From NCBI GenBank assembly GCA_012295275.1, contig CM022671.1, forward strand, positions 8,060,227 to 8,124,226: a stretch of 64,000 nt of DNA, given 5' to 3'. Below, piece after piece: positions 13,480 through 36,934 of this stretch. The notes under the pieces were generated by a model, which worked only from the letters and a program-made list of their open reading frames with translations, searched no databases and was not told the DNA's origin. Within the stretch, counting starts at the first letter, position 1. The number at the start of each line of letters is the position of its first letter. Both the position numbers and the translations under genes were made by a program. The stretch is from Chrysomallon squamiferum. Its lineage: Eukaryota; Mollusca; Gastropoda; Neomphalida; Peltospiridae.

Positions 13480-13800
13480 CTGAGTATTTATAACAAGCGG
13501 AGTTCCTACTTTGCACATTAGCAAACTGTGACCTTATACTTGAAGTTTAAATTTTATTTATATATAGGCAGGATTTCACCTTATACACAAGCAGATTTTA
13601 TGCTTATGCAAAAGCTGATATGATTATACATAAATGGATTCCAGGCTTATACATGAGCAGAATTTATGTTTCACACTAGTGTACAGCATATGTTTATACG
13701 TGAACAGATTGTCTACCAATACAAGAGTAGATTATGTGCCTTATACATCTATCTCACTGTCAAAAGTAGACCTATACGTTTTTATTGAGAAACATTCTTC
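13480..13800. repeat. Degenerate tandem repeat, about 35-bp unit
   Basis: Variants of TTATACATGAGCAGATTT recur (CTTATACACAAGCAGATTTT, GGCTTATACATGAGCAGAAT, TTTATACGTGAACAGATTG, CAATACAAGAGTAGATTATG), each followed by a few variable bases. This is an old, drifted minisatellite. Confidence 0.65.
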
Positions 13801-15053
13801 AAAAATCAATTGTACACCAGTAATAAGTTGTTACAGGTTGTTAGTTACTAAGCAGTAAATGGCTTTACTGCCATCTTAAAATATACTATCAGTATACATA
13901 TACAATCGTCTTAAAATAACTTCCGTAAATATGTTACCACCATCGTAAATAACTTCAGTAAACAGGCTGCTGACCTCAATTTAACTGATGACAGTATTCA
14001 GTGTCATGTACGCAAGAAATAACTGCTTTGTTTTTGTAAGATTGACTGTAATTATTGCTTTATTGTGAATTCTTCTTATTATTATTACTCATTACTATGG
14101 TAATATATATTGTAAATAAAGAGTTTTGTCTTTTAATACCTGATGAAAATACATAAACATGTATATGTGGTGTGTCTGTTTATTAAGCTCTCATAAAAAT
14201 GTATGAGCGGCAATGGTACGAAGGTAAGAATGCAGTTATTTACTTACCTGTTGTAAATGTAAATAAGCGATAATGAGTAAATCTATAATAACATTGACCT
14301 ATCTATTAATCTATTACTTGTCTTATCTGAAAGAATGTCAATAAAAAAAATGAATGATCTTTTAGGATTTGCTGTTTTATTATCAATAAAAGCTGCAGAG
14401 GACACGTGCAGTTATGTAAAAATTAACTTGTGTTTTTTGTGTCATTGCAGCATTTTAACAACTACTTTCGATATATGTTTTGTTAGTGTTATATTTTTAA
14501 TATTTTCAAAACTCTGACAAGAAATTAATTTATCCCTGAAAAGAGAATCCATAATTATTTTTTTTTTATTACGATATATATAAAAGCATTATTAACACAA
14601 ATGATATATTTTGCTGTTGTTATTATTAGTATTATGGACTGAATACATTTTTGAAACTACGACATTTTACTGAAAATTCATTTCTGCTTTTCAATATCTT
14701 TTTTTTTTTTTTTTTTTTTTTTTTTTATTATTATTATTTAAAATATTTCACTATAGCCACATAAACCTAATGTTTAATTAATATAATTATGAACTATTAT
14801 TATTATTTTGGATATAATAAACTATATTTTAGTTGTTATTTTAATGAAAAGTAATTTTTATTTTTTCAGTTTTAGAAAAATCTTGAGTTATTTATTGATT
14901 TAATTTATAAGATTTTAATTTTTTTTTAATAATGTATATTTATTTAAATTGAATCTCGTATTAAATAGATTAATATATAATATTTGTTCCTGTTTACTAC
15001 AAAATAATTATAATTTGACATAATTATATCAAAATAAAATAAAATTTTACGTG

Positions 15054-15054
<1 letters not shown>

Positions 15055-15097
<43 letters not shown>

Positions 15098-15169
15098 TTA
15101 TTATTACTACCATTACTACTGCTGCTACTGCTACTCTTACTCCTACTTCTTTAACTCCTCCTCCTCTTC

Positions 15170-15245
<76 letters not shown>
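15055..15245. repeat. Compound trinucleotide microsatellite (TAC/TTA/TCC)
   Basis: Two TAC blocks flank a mixed CTG/CTC/TCC section and an AAT block ends the tract. It makes a poly-Val frame on the minus strand that is not a gene. Confidence 0.95.
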
Positions 15246-15246
<1 letters not shown>

Positions 15247-15747
15247 GAGCAGTAATAATAAAATATTTCTGACTTAAGAATTTCGGACATTAATGCAATG
15301 AAAATAAATTTAATACTCCATTAATTTTATCAGAATACTATATCTAGAAAATCTGCATATAATGAAAACATAATTAGTTCTGCATGATTACAATACTTAT
15401 CTGCTTAAGGAATAAGTCTTATATAACGAAATTTGTAATACTTAAACAAACATGGCCTAAGTTAAAAATGCTGAGGTAGAAAAGGAAATATCTATTATTG
15501 GTATGTACCTTTGTTAGTTATTGATTAAAATAAAGATTAAAATTAGTAATTAAATGTTTATTTCTTTATTTTCCGACTTTTATAGATTAAAAGCTTTTGA
15601 TTAAAATTTGTCTTTTTCGCGAGAACGAATGAAGATTTAAGCATGGAGTTTTATTTTCTATATTTATGTCCATACATTTTTACTTTCTATTAAAGATAAT
15701 CTTCTTTAACTGTTTGTCTGAAACGACTTAAAGTATGTAATAACAAT

Positions 15748-15750
15748 AAC

Positions 15751-15816
<66 letters not shown>

Positions 15817-15835
15817 AAGAAGAAAAAGAAGAAAA
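15748..15835. repeat. Compound (AAT)n-(AAG)n microsatellite
   Basis: An AAT run passes directly into an AAG run, followed by scattered CAC/CAA/AAT triplets up to about 15,960. Confidence 0.95.
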
Positions 15836-16228
15836 ACCACCATTACCACCAGTACTGGTAATAAAACAACAATAACACTAACATCAACAACAACAACAAC
15901 AATAATAATAATAATGGTACCAGAAACAACAACAGTAAAAATAATAATGATGACGATGATACAATTCATTTATTGTTATACAGTATAATATTATTATATA
16001 ACTAAAAAGGATGTTTACATTTTAATGAAACCAATTTCTAAATTAAACATATAGAGATTATTTATTCTATTGTAATGTTAATAAATATTAAATTTTAATA
16101 TTTCGGTATATATAAATACATTCATACATACATACAAAGATACATACTTACACAGAATACATACACACATATACATTCGTACATACGAGAACATACAAAT
16201 ATACACATCTATACAAAAAGCACACATA

Positions 16229-16231
<3 letters not shown>

Positions 16232-16293
<62 letters not shown>
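16232..16293. repeat. (GA)n microsatellite
   Basis: A perfect GA run of about 62 bp preceded by a looser CATA-rich stretch. Confidence 0.97.
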
Positions 16294-16296
<3 letters not shown>

Positions 16297-16865
16297 CAGT
16301 TTTTTTTCAAAGATATTTCCTTATTCTTCTTAATGCATATTGTCCGCAAACTGGATTTCTGTATGTGTATATCTAAAATCTTTGTTGCTTCATCGATTTA
16401 TTTATTTTATTTACATTTTAACCGTAACCGTTTAATGAATGAATAAATAACAACACAGTAAAGTAAATAAATAAATATGTGTGAATATGTGTATGTGAAA
16501 ATAAATAAATAACAACTATGTAGGTAAGTAAGTAAATAAATATGTTTATATGTATATGTGTGTGTGTATGTGTGTATGTGTGTGTGTGTGTACTGACATT
16601 TTGTGCTACAAAGAACTCGTCCTTTCTTGTTCATTCTTTCACTATTTGTTTCTCTCTTTGTTTCCATTATTCTTTTATGTTTTTACTTTTGTTATATAAT
16701 CTTACAAAGTAAACTGGTTATAACGAATGATTTCCGTGTTAAATTCCGAACCCACATTAGTCAGATAAAAGTGTAAACAGGAAAAAGATATGAATTAGAT
16801 CAGATCTTTTTTAAAGCTGATATAGTATTTTTTAAAGTTACAAAGTTAACAAAGTTAACAAAACA

Positions 16866-16866
<1 letters not shown>

Positions 16867-16912
<46 letters not shown>

Positions 16913-16931
16913 TAAATAAATAAATAAATAT
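16867..16931. repeat. (AACT)n-(AAAT)n microsatellite
   Basis: About eleven AACT units pass into AAAT and then TA units. Confidence 0.95.
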
Positions 16932-17075
16932 ATATATATAAAAACAAAATTAAAGAAAAGAAAATTGCAAATCGACATAGGCCACGTTTACACAACTAGG
17001 ACGTACCCGAAACACATACATGCATTGTTCTAGAATCCGAAATATAATCTCTTTTATTACATGCATACGTACATA

Positions 17076-17404
17076 CACTATAAATAACTAAGTTCATAAA
17101 AATCTTTGTTAATAGATAAAGAAAGTTTCCCAGTTTAAAAAAAAACAAAATTTCAGAAAATGAAGCGTCATTTTTGTGAAGGAATAAGTATCATTATAAA
17201 GATGGAAAAACATGATTATGAATAAACAACAACAACAACAGTAACAACAATACCACCACCACCAACAACAACAGATAAGAGCTAAGTAATTTCAGTTTAA
17301 TTTTTGCAGGACTGGTTAAAAAGAAAACAAAATGTCATCAGTGATATATTTAGATCCGTTATTTCACGAAATAATAATCCTAGCTATTTTTAGAACTGAC
17401 GTCG
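17076..17404. repeat. Segmental duplication, copy 1 (no insertion)
   Basis: This stretch matches 18,034-18,603. Shared landmarks in order are CTATAAATAACTAAGTT, GTGAAGGAATAAGTATCATT, an ACA-triplet run, and a highly similar 3' part containing GTCATCAGTGATATATTTAG and GAACTGACGTCG. Unlike copy 2 it has no transposon, so it preserves the pre-insertion site. Confidence 0.85.
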
Positions 17405-18033
17405 ATTTACAGTCCGAGAATAATAAATAATTAAACATACACACACATGAAATTCCCAAACTAAGTCAGTGTTACTAGTTTCATAAAATTAAAATAAATA
17501 AATTATCAGAGTCCGCCTTAATTTGATCCACGTAAAACAAAGTTACAAAATACGTCAGCCGTGCTATCAGCACTGTTCATAGAAAAACGTCACACTCGTA
17601 AATAGCCTATTAATAAAAACATACGTGTCTGCCATGCGTACAGGGCCTCCAAGAGCAATTTTCCAAGACGGTACAAAGACCCCATTGGGGCGCTTAGGAA
17701 GTCAACGTTTTTTTTCTCAAAATCGAGGATTTGATGTTCACTAAATCAACATGTAAATCCACATCAATGCTTTATTTCCATGATCAGATATGCTATAATG
17801 TAACAAAGATGTTCAATTAATGCATGGTTGCTATGGAGACCTTCTTAAGCTGTTGGATCTTGGAACGAAGTACCGACTTTACTCGCCCTCTCATAGGTCC
17901 TGCTTACGTATTATTATTTGTGTCGGCAATATATAACATACTAGGAACAGAGAGTGTATCTCTGTGACGTTATTTGTAATAAGAAAAATTACTTTCAATA
18001 CACACGTTACTGAGGTAATGAATCAAATCGTGA

Positions 18034-18603
18034 CACTATAAATAACTAAGTTAAAATCTTTTTTAATAGACACAGGCGGCTGGCTGCTCGATCTAAATAA
18101 ACAGAATTTCAGAAAAGAAGCGTCATAGTTGTGAAGGAATAAGTATCATTATAAAGAAAAAGAACACAGTTATGGGCATGGCCGTAACAAGACTCTTTTT
18201 CAAATGAGGCAAAAACACTTAATCGCCGAACGGAGCTGGGAAAAAAAAAAAAAAAAAAAAAAAAATGGTTCTCCGTTGGGGGGTCCGACTTGAAAGACGC
18301 AAAATCCTCTATTCTAGCCATTTATATTTTATATCTTTAAAATAAAATCTTTATATATAAAAAGATTCGAAAAAAAAAAAAAAAAAATAATAAAATAAAA
18401 TCTTCAATTTCGGTATGAGGTAGTTACGGCCATGATGGTTAAACAACAACAACAACAACAACTTAGAGCTACGTAATGTATTACGTGATCTCAGTTCAGT
18501 GAGTGCAGGACCACTTGGAAAGAAAACAAAATGTCATCAGTGATATATTTAGATCCGTTATTTCACGAAATAATAATGCTTGCTATTTTTAGAACTGACG
18601 TCG
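18034..18603. repeat. Segmental duplication, copy 2, split by a MITE
   Basis: Partner of 17,076-17,404. The two align on both sides of a 258-bp insertion (18,177-18,434) that is absent from copy 1, so the duplication is older than the insertion. The last 90 bp are nearly identical between copies, while the 5' part is more diverged. Confidence 0.85.
18177..18434 (+). mobile_element. MITE with CATGGCCGTAAC inverted ends, copy A
   Basis: The element starts CATGGCCGTAAC and ends GTTACGGCCATG, a perfect 12-bp inverted repeat. It carries an AAATGAGGCAAAAACAC motif near the left end, an internal poly-A tract and no open frame. Comparison with the empty copy 1 of the host duplication confirms that this is an insertion. 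The reverse complement of the element at 19,322-19,563 aligns with it, which defines a family. No clean target-site duplication is visible. Confidence 0.8.
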
Positions 18604-18614
18604 TTAACGCTCTC

Positions 18615-18665
<51 letters not shown>
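18615..18665. repeat. (AAT)n microsatellite
   Basis: About sixteen AAT units, immediately after the duplicated segment. Confidence 0.95.
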
Positions 18666-19321
18666 GTGTTTTCATTATAATATATCACTCACAATAACAG
18701 AACCAGTTTTTCAAAAAATCGATATCTATGAGTATGTAAATAAACCAAATGGTTAATTGTTTAATATCGCACTGGGAGAAAAACATATTTTAACCCGTTA
18801 AATTCAAATTTAAATGCGCTACAGTATAGGATACGTACAAGTTTTTAAACTGATCATGGACGTATTGGTTTCAATTTTAAAATAACGTACAACAATGTAC
18901 ATGAAAAACTCAACCGCTAGTGTTTCGATATCGTCTTTCGTTTTGTTTGTTCAACAGGTCAAAGGTTAACCTAATATTTAAACTTTATCTACGACTACTA
19001 ACTTCCGTTCCACTGTACTTTTCTTTAAAAAGATGAATTGTGCGGAAACGTCTGACCTATATTTTATGTTTATGGGTCAAGGACATCGACTTATTTATTT
19101 TAAAAGGTGAAAATGTTTTGATATAAATTATTAAAACTCATAACCTGTATCTATCATACAAAATAAATATGGTTAGGAGTTCACAAATAATTTATTTATC
19201 TATTTTATTTAACAGCAAATCATAGTTTTTTTTATATTCCTTTTCAAATGCAGGGAAGCACATTCCACAACTTTTGATAAATATAAAAATAGCAGCATGA
19301 AAGAGGATAGATCCTACCTGG

Positions 19322-19376
19322 CATGGCCGTAACTACATTGAGGCAAATGAGGCAAATGTCTCATACTGAAATTGAG

Positions 19377-19407
<31 letters not shown>

Positions 19408-19563
19408 AAAAATGTAAAATATAAATCTCTATTCCGAAAGAAACGACATCCACTGAATAAATTCGGCCCCAGCACCCTTGCCCAATTTTTTTTCGTCCCG
19501 CTCAGCTCGGCCATTATGTGTTTTTGCCTCATTTAAAAAAAACCCAGTCTAGTAACGGCCATG
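19322..19563 (-). mobile_element. MITE with CATGGCCGTAAC inverted ends, copy B (opposite orientation)
   Basis: Starts CATGGCCGTAAC and ends GTAACGGCCATG. Its reverse complement shares AAATGAGGCAAAAACAC, a GGCCGAGCTGAGCGGG-like segment, ATTTATATTTTA and CAATTTCAGTATGAG with copy A in the same order. It is therefore a second, inverted family member about 0.9 kb away. It has no coding capacity. Confidence 0.8.
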
Positions 19564-20634
19564 TCTGAGTTCAAATCTGCGCTCTACTGTAAAGTACAGT
19601 CCGACTCGGATAAATAAGAATAAACAAGTAAATTGCAAGTAATTAGTATAAATTTATTGTCAACCTGCCAAAGACTCGATTCACGTTATAAATCAGTCAA
19701 AAGCAACACAAACATCTTGCTCACCATGCAGAGACTGAAATATCTGTGACCAGTGAACCATATCGTTAAATTAGCCTCAGGCATTACAGCAAGAAGGCGC
19801 GATATTTATAACACAACATTGTCCAACATTGTCGGCAGATTAGATACATTTAATTAAATTAGTTGATTGCATAATCCGGTCCGTCTGCTTCATCGAGATT
19901 AACAAATACACGCACTGCAGTCAGTAAAGTTCCGAGCTCAAATGGCAGATCTGAAATAAAATGTACAATTAAATTGTTTTGACAGTAGCAAGCAAGGATC
20001 TTTATCATGGTTAAGATTCTGTAATGTTGCTAACAAAGTAATGACCATTGCTAAATATCTACACCAGTTCCTACTAGAAATAGCGGTATTTCATTTGTTA
20101 TAATTAATCTAAAAGATTTTTAAAAGGCCTATATATATATATATGTATATGTATATATAATTACCAAAAATGAAATTATTATTATGTAGTAACCACTTAT
20201 TTCATAAACTATTCTAACAGTTTGGTTTTGGTGACTGTATACTGCCCACCAGAATAGATAGAATATTTGTTATGAACACTGGTTAGAACGAGAAATAGGC
20301 CTAACAAGCGGAGTAGATAAGAAAATAGCATGTTTCCATATAACAAAGCGTGATTATATTGTAGTTATGTATCAAAATCTAAATATAGACAGGTCACTAA
20401 GGTCATAGTTCATATTGTTATCGATCTTATCTTCGTTCATAGATAAGACGTTACGTCATTAAATAACATTATCAAAATTTATAAAATTGTCTCAGATATG
20501 TAACCCAAAATACAGGATTAAGTGTCCAAGATAGTGAACTTCAACCTTTATTGAATTTATTGTTTCAAACTAATGCTAAGACAAACATGTGTAGTTTTAT
20601 TTATACGAAATAAATATTATTCAAGAAGAAGAAG

Positions 20635-20640
<6 letters not shown>

Positions 20641-20699
<59 letters not shown>
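20641..20699. repeat. (GA)n microsatellite
   Basis: A perfect GA run of about 59 bp preceded by AAG triplets. Confidence 0.97.
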
Positions 20700-20703
<4 letters not shown>

Positions 20704-20849
20704 CAACAAAAAAGGCCATGTATATTTTATTTTCTGTTCATGAAACAGTATTAAATTATGAAATAATCACTAAATTTAAAAGCAAATGCGAAGCACACAC
20801 ACACACACAGAGAAACCGTTGTATAATAGGAAAACATAAATCTTAATAC

Positions 20850-20875
20850 ATTATTATTATTATTATTATTATTAC

Positions 20876-20913
<38 letters not shown>
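20850..20913. repeat. (ATT)n microsatellite
   Basis: About twenty ATT units with one ACT interruption. A poly-Asn frame on the minus strand through it is not a gene. Confidence 0.95.
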
Positions 20914-20914
<1 letters not shown>

Positions 20915-21299
20915 CGCTGCTATTGTTATTAGTATTTCCATCGAACATTTAGTCTATAAACAAAGTGAACAATCTGTAACAAAAGTGAATATTTAACTGA
21001 TAGTATTATAGAATGGGACATTTTGGTATCGGAACTTGTGACAAACAAATGTATGTAAAATTCGAATTTTTTCTTCTTCTTCTTCTTCTTTTAAATCAAT
21101 ATTCAAGTAAAAATTTTAAATAAATTCAAAATTAGGGTTGCCAGTAACAAAATAACCACGAATCCCTTTAACTTCGCCGAATTGTCCTTCACGTTAATAT
21201 GTATGATTTCAGAGCAAAAATATATTACAATTAATCAGAGGACGAAAAAAGACTTAATGATTCAAAAATAATTTTCTTTCGTTGCAAAGCATTGTCGTA

Positions 21300-21506
21300 T
21301 GATCCCCATTGGCCAGCAACTCTGACTGCTCATCACATCCAAGGTGCGCCAAGTTGACTGTTGCCCGGATGTGTCGTTCAACTTTGTATGGTGTGTCCGC
21401 CATGTTGAACAACTTGGAAGAAGTCTTCGGCTGTGATGACCGAAGACATTGTCAACGACTAAACCGTGGGTACCTATGACAATCGAGTACAGTAGAGTGA
21501 AGCATC
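21300..21506 (+). promoter_or_regulatory. Putative promoter and 5' leader of the NRF1-like gene
   Basis: The sequence is less AT-rich than its surroundings and contains several CpGs. An inverted CCAAT box (CCCCATTGG, about 21,303) and a YY1-like GTCCGCCATGTTG (about 21,398) precede the coding start. If transcribed from this point, the leader carries upstream ATGs. One opens at CCGCCATG and runs 25 codons to a TGA at about 21,478, shortly before the main ATG at 21,507, so translation could be modulated. The start site itself is not visible. Confidence 0.45.
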
Positions 21507-33312
<11,806 letters not shown>

Positions 33313-33329
33313 AGATGTGTGTACCTTGA

Positions 33330-33365
33330 AATAAAACACAGTTTATGTCTGTGTGTGTGTATGTT
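33330..33365 (+). terminator. Candidate poly(A) site of the NRF1-like gene
   Basis: AATAAA at 33,330-33,335 lies 17 bases after the stop codon. A GU-rich TGTCTGTGTGTGTGTATG element follows at about 33,345. Spacing fits a cleavage site near 33,345, giving a very short 3' UTR. Other AATAAA motifs occur further on (for example near 38,380), so a longer form is possible. Confidence 0.5.
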
Positions 33366-36300
33366 TAGAAGAGAAACTTAAATATAATGTGCAGATAATT
33401 AATACTAATGTTTCTTATGACAGGTTTAGAATGCAAAAATGATTATCATTATCTGTGATAGTCTGAACATTTTTACAAGTGCTTTAAAAAGTACATTTTG
33501 ATAACAAATATTCAATCTAATTTTTTGTTTTCCTAAAAAAATTTAAATTTCCATTTATTTAATGAAATATCTAAATTTGCAATTTAAACTATAAATTAGA
33601 TTTTTTTTGCTACTAGTCAGAAAGTTTGTCATGTTGTGTAACTTTCAACTATGCCTGTCGAGTATAATCTGTTTAAGTAATGTTATCTGTTTTCTTGTCA
33701 CATGTATGTGTTAAATACATGTTATACTCCAACAGCTTCAGTGGCTTTCATTTGTTCAATGCATTTAGTAAATTTACAAATACAAGTGCTCTTGTCACCA
33801 TGACATTCAAGTGCTCAACAGATACTGTACTTGTAATGTTAACTACAGAACCCTGCTATAACATGACCCATAACAATGTATATTCTGCGGCAATACTATC
33901 CTACCTTGAACATTTTTATTTTTTATTTTTTTTAATCTCCTACGCTTATTTTAACACACACAAATGGCAGGAATTCATAGCAGTGTTTTATGATATGGTT
34001 TGAATTTTTTTTTTTTTATCGTACTGATTATCATACTGATTACAAAGATAGTTTTAAAATGTTAATGGATAATGTAGGTCTCTTATTTGTTTGTTTATTT
34101 ATGTTTTAAGTATTTTGTTTATATAGTCAGTTTAAAAAAAAAAAAAAATACAGAAATTTTAAAGAAATTTTCATTATTAAAAAACAATCCTATAAACCCC
34201 TTCCTTGCAATAAGCAAACATATCATTAAAAAAAAATCATTTTATTATTATGTTAATAGCAGAAATAAGATTTACCCCACAGCATTAAAAAAAATATATA
34301 AATCATTCTCATTATGTGGTGAGAAGCAGACAGCCCCACCCAGAGACTCCCAGACATCATTTGAGGCCCTGCAAGTGCTGCCACCTGCAGGCCAGCAGTG
34401 CAGCTACTAATCTCGTTGATTTTGCTGTTTCTTGTAGGAGTTAAACTAATTTGTATTAAATCCTATTGAGCAGCCATATTTTTCCTTCTGCAACATTATT
34501 TTCCACCTAACACATCATATACAGTGTTTTCTTTATACAAATTGTCTTTCACACCTATATACATGTACGAATGTATGTATGTATGTATGTATGTATATGC
34601 TTTAATCTAAAAGAATAGATTTATTTTGTTCAAATATGTTGTCTGTGTACAAAGTATTGATGCAGATGATTAAATGTGTGTAGATAATGAAACATGCTTT
34701 AATGTGTACTCGGATGTTGGCATTAGGTTTTAAACAAACACATTGTTGATTACATCATTGGTTATTAACTAAGCAGGGCAGTTTTTATTATTATTATTAT
34801 TATTATTTTTTTATTTTTTTTTTTTTTTTTTTTCTTCATCGTTTATGAAATATTTTGTATGAATCATTGAATTCCATAATGGTTAAACTCAACAATAGCA
34901 TTTGTAGAATATTTTTTTTTTTCTCATTGCAACTTTAGTATATGTATTACATTTATTCAGTATGTAATATAGCCTGTCTGATATAATTGGCAATTGTTCT
35001 ACAGATTACACAGTGTGTCAACCACAAACAATATGGTAAAAAATATATATACACGAAGAGACATTTATCGGTTTTTAAATAACAGAAAACATGCTTTAGG
35101 AGTATGTTAATTTATATCTTTTACATAGATGCATTTTTGCATTTCATTTCTTTATATATATATATATTAAGTCTTGGTTCAGAAAACTATTAATATTCAT
35201 TATTTCAAAAATGTATTTATTTTCATTGTTTTTAAAGTCTTCTGAAAATCTGAACTATTTATAGTTAATTATCCAAGGTCTTCATTTAAATAAAATACAT
35301 ACTATTGTCTTTTAAAGGATTTCAAATAGTGATTATTAGAGATAAATTTCAAGAATCTTTTTCTGTGATTTTGCCAAGATACTAGTTGATTTTTGTTTCA
35401 TCTGTAAAATTTTCAGCCAATTCTTATTAGCTTCACATCATCATCATTGTCTAACCCCATTTAGTAATTCCTAGATAGACACTGCAGTTTTGATTATTCT
35501 CTCTCTCTCTCTCTTTATCAGTCTCTCTGTCTCTGTCTTGTATTTCTGCTCTTACAAGATGCAAGATTGTCACAGAACATTAAAATTTGTGGTGTTGGAT
35601 TTTTACTGAATTCAGTGATTTATACAAAGCACTTTGAAAATATTATTATATCTGATGTTTTTATCTAGGTTTGTCCAAAATGGATGTTTTGAATAAGCAT
35701 TATTTATATATAATGATTTTTAAAAATATTTTTAGGTTGTTTATTTTTTTAATTGTTTTTTTTTTGGGGGGGTTATAAACTTTTCTTTTGTTACATTGAA
35801 AAATAAGTTCTGGATAAACTTGTTATGTTGCAAGAATGTTTATTAGTGTATGTGTGTTGCTGTGAACACATGTCTGTAAGCATTTGTTTTGACATTGTTT
35901 TGACTGCATTTGCTTCACATTGTTAAAGAAATGTCTTTCATTTCCAATAATTTTCTTTCCTGTTAAGATATATCTTTGGATCTTCATCCATTTGTTGGTT
36001 TTTTTTAACAGATTTTGTTATGCGATTGTTAAAAAGGTGAGAGTAACCTTGTGTATGATGAGATTTTTAAAGTCTGTGGCCTGTACTTAAATATGAATCC
36101 TTTGACTCGAAATTTGTTTTGTATAACGTGTACTATGTGTTTAATTTCCAATCAAAATATAGCTTTAGCCAAGATGAATTAGAAACAAAGAATTTTAAAG
36201 GTCTTTTTTGTTAAAGATGTAAGTTTCTTTTAATAAATACTATTGAAATTATTTCTTTCATTTTAAATTATTTTATTTTATTTTATTTTATTTTATTTTA

Positions 36301-36881
36301 TTTTATTATTTATTTTAAATTTTATTTTTAAATATGTCCTTCAGTCAGCATTACTGTTGATTTTATGTTAATTTTTTTTTTTTTTTTTTAAATATTTTAC
36401 GTTCAAGCTATATGAAACATTTTTATCATTTCATTAATTTGCCAGTGAGTATTTACATTTTATCAAAATTGTTAACTTTGTATAAAAGTTTAGATTTGTT
36501 ATATAGATACAAAAAAAAACTTATTTTGATGAAATTTTTATATTTTATCTGGGTACATACAGTTTTTATTTTTATAATCTTAGATTTGCAAGTTTTCTAT
36601 AATTAATAATGTTAATGTATGCACATCACCTGAAAATATTAATAATATTACACACATATTATATACTTTTAACCATTAAAAATGTAAGAAAATTCATCTA
36701 AAATTATTAGCATTATATTAAAGGTTTACAAGAAAAGTAAATAAAAAGTTGAAGAAAGTAAAAAATAACCAAAGAAATAAAATCCTTTTTCATGAGTTTT
36801 GATAATTATTTTGATTCCTATATTTAAAATTTAAAAATACTTTGATCAGTAATGTTCTGATTGTGAAATAGAATACACAGT

Positions 36882-36934
<53 letters not shown>

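Larger units (their letters stand above)
8900..17000. other. Intergenic DNA with SSRs and degenerate repeats, no recognised gene
   Basis: Apart from the decayed fragment at about 9.1-9.5 kb I see no gene. The region holds long CT, AAT, TAC/TTA and GA microsatellites, poly-T runs (for example 14,700-14,726), a degenerate minisatellite around 13,480-13,800 and a CpG-containing block near 12,090-12,250. The long open frames at 15,024-15,290 and 15,706-15,969 translate only trinucleotide repeats. Confidence 0.7.
19564..21290. other. Intergenic DNA upstream of the NRF1-like gene
   Basis: No gene is seen. The stretch contains TA repeats near 20,130, a (GA)n tract at 20,641-20,699, an (ATT)n tract at about 20,850-20,913 and a short CTT run near 21,072. 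The last 100 bp lead into the putative promoter. Confidence 0.6.

Noticed and set aside
15024-15290. 88-codon open frame, poly-Val/Leu
   Set aside because: Translation of a TAC/TTA microsatellite; the composition is entirely explained by the repeat. The same holds for 15,706-15,969 and 59,194-59,616.
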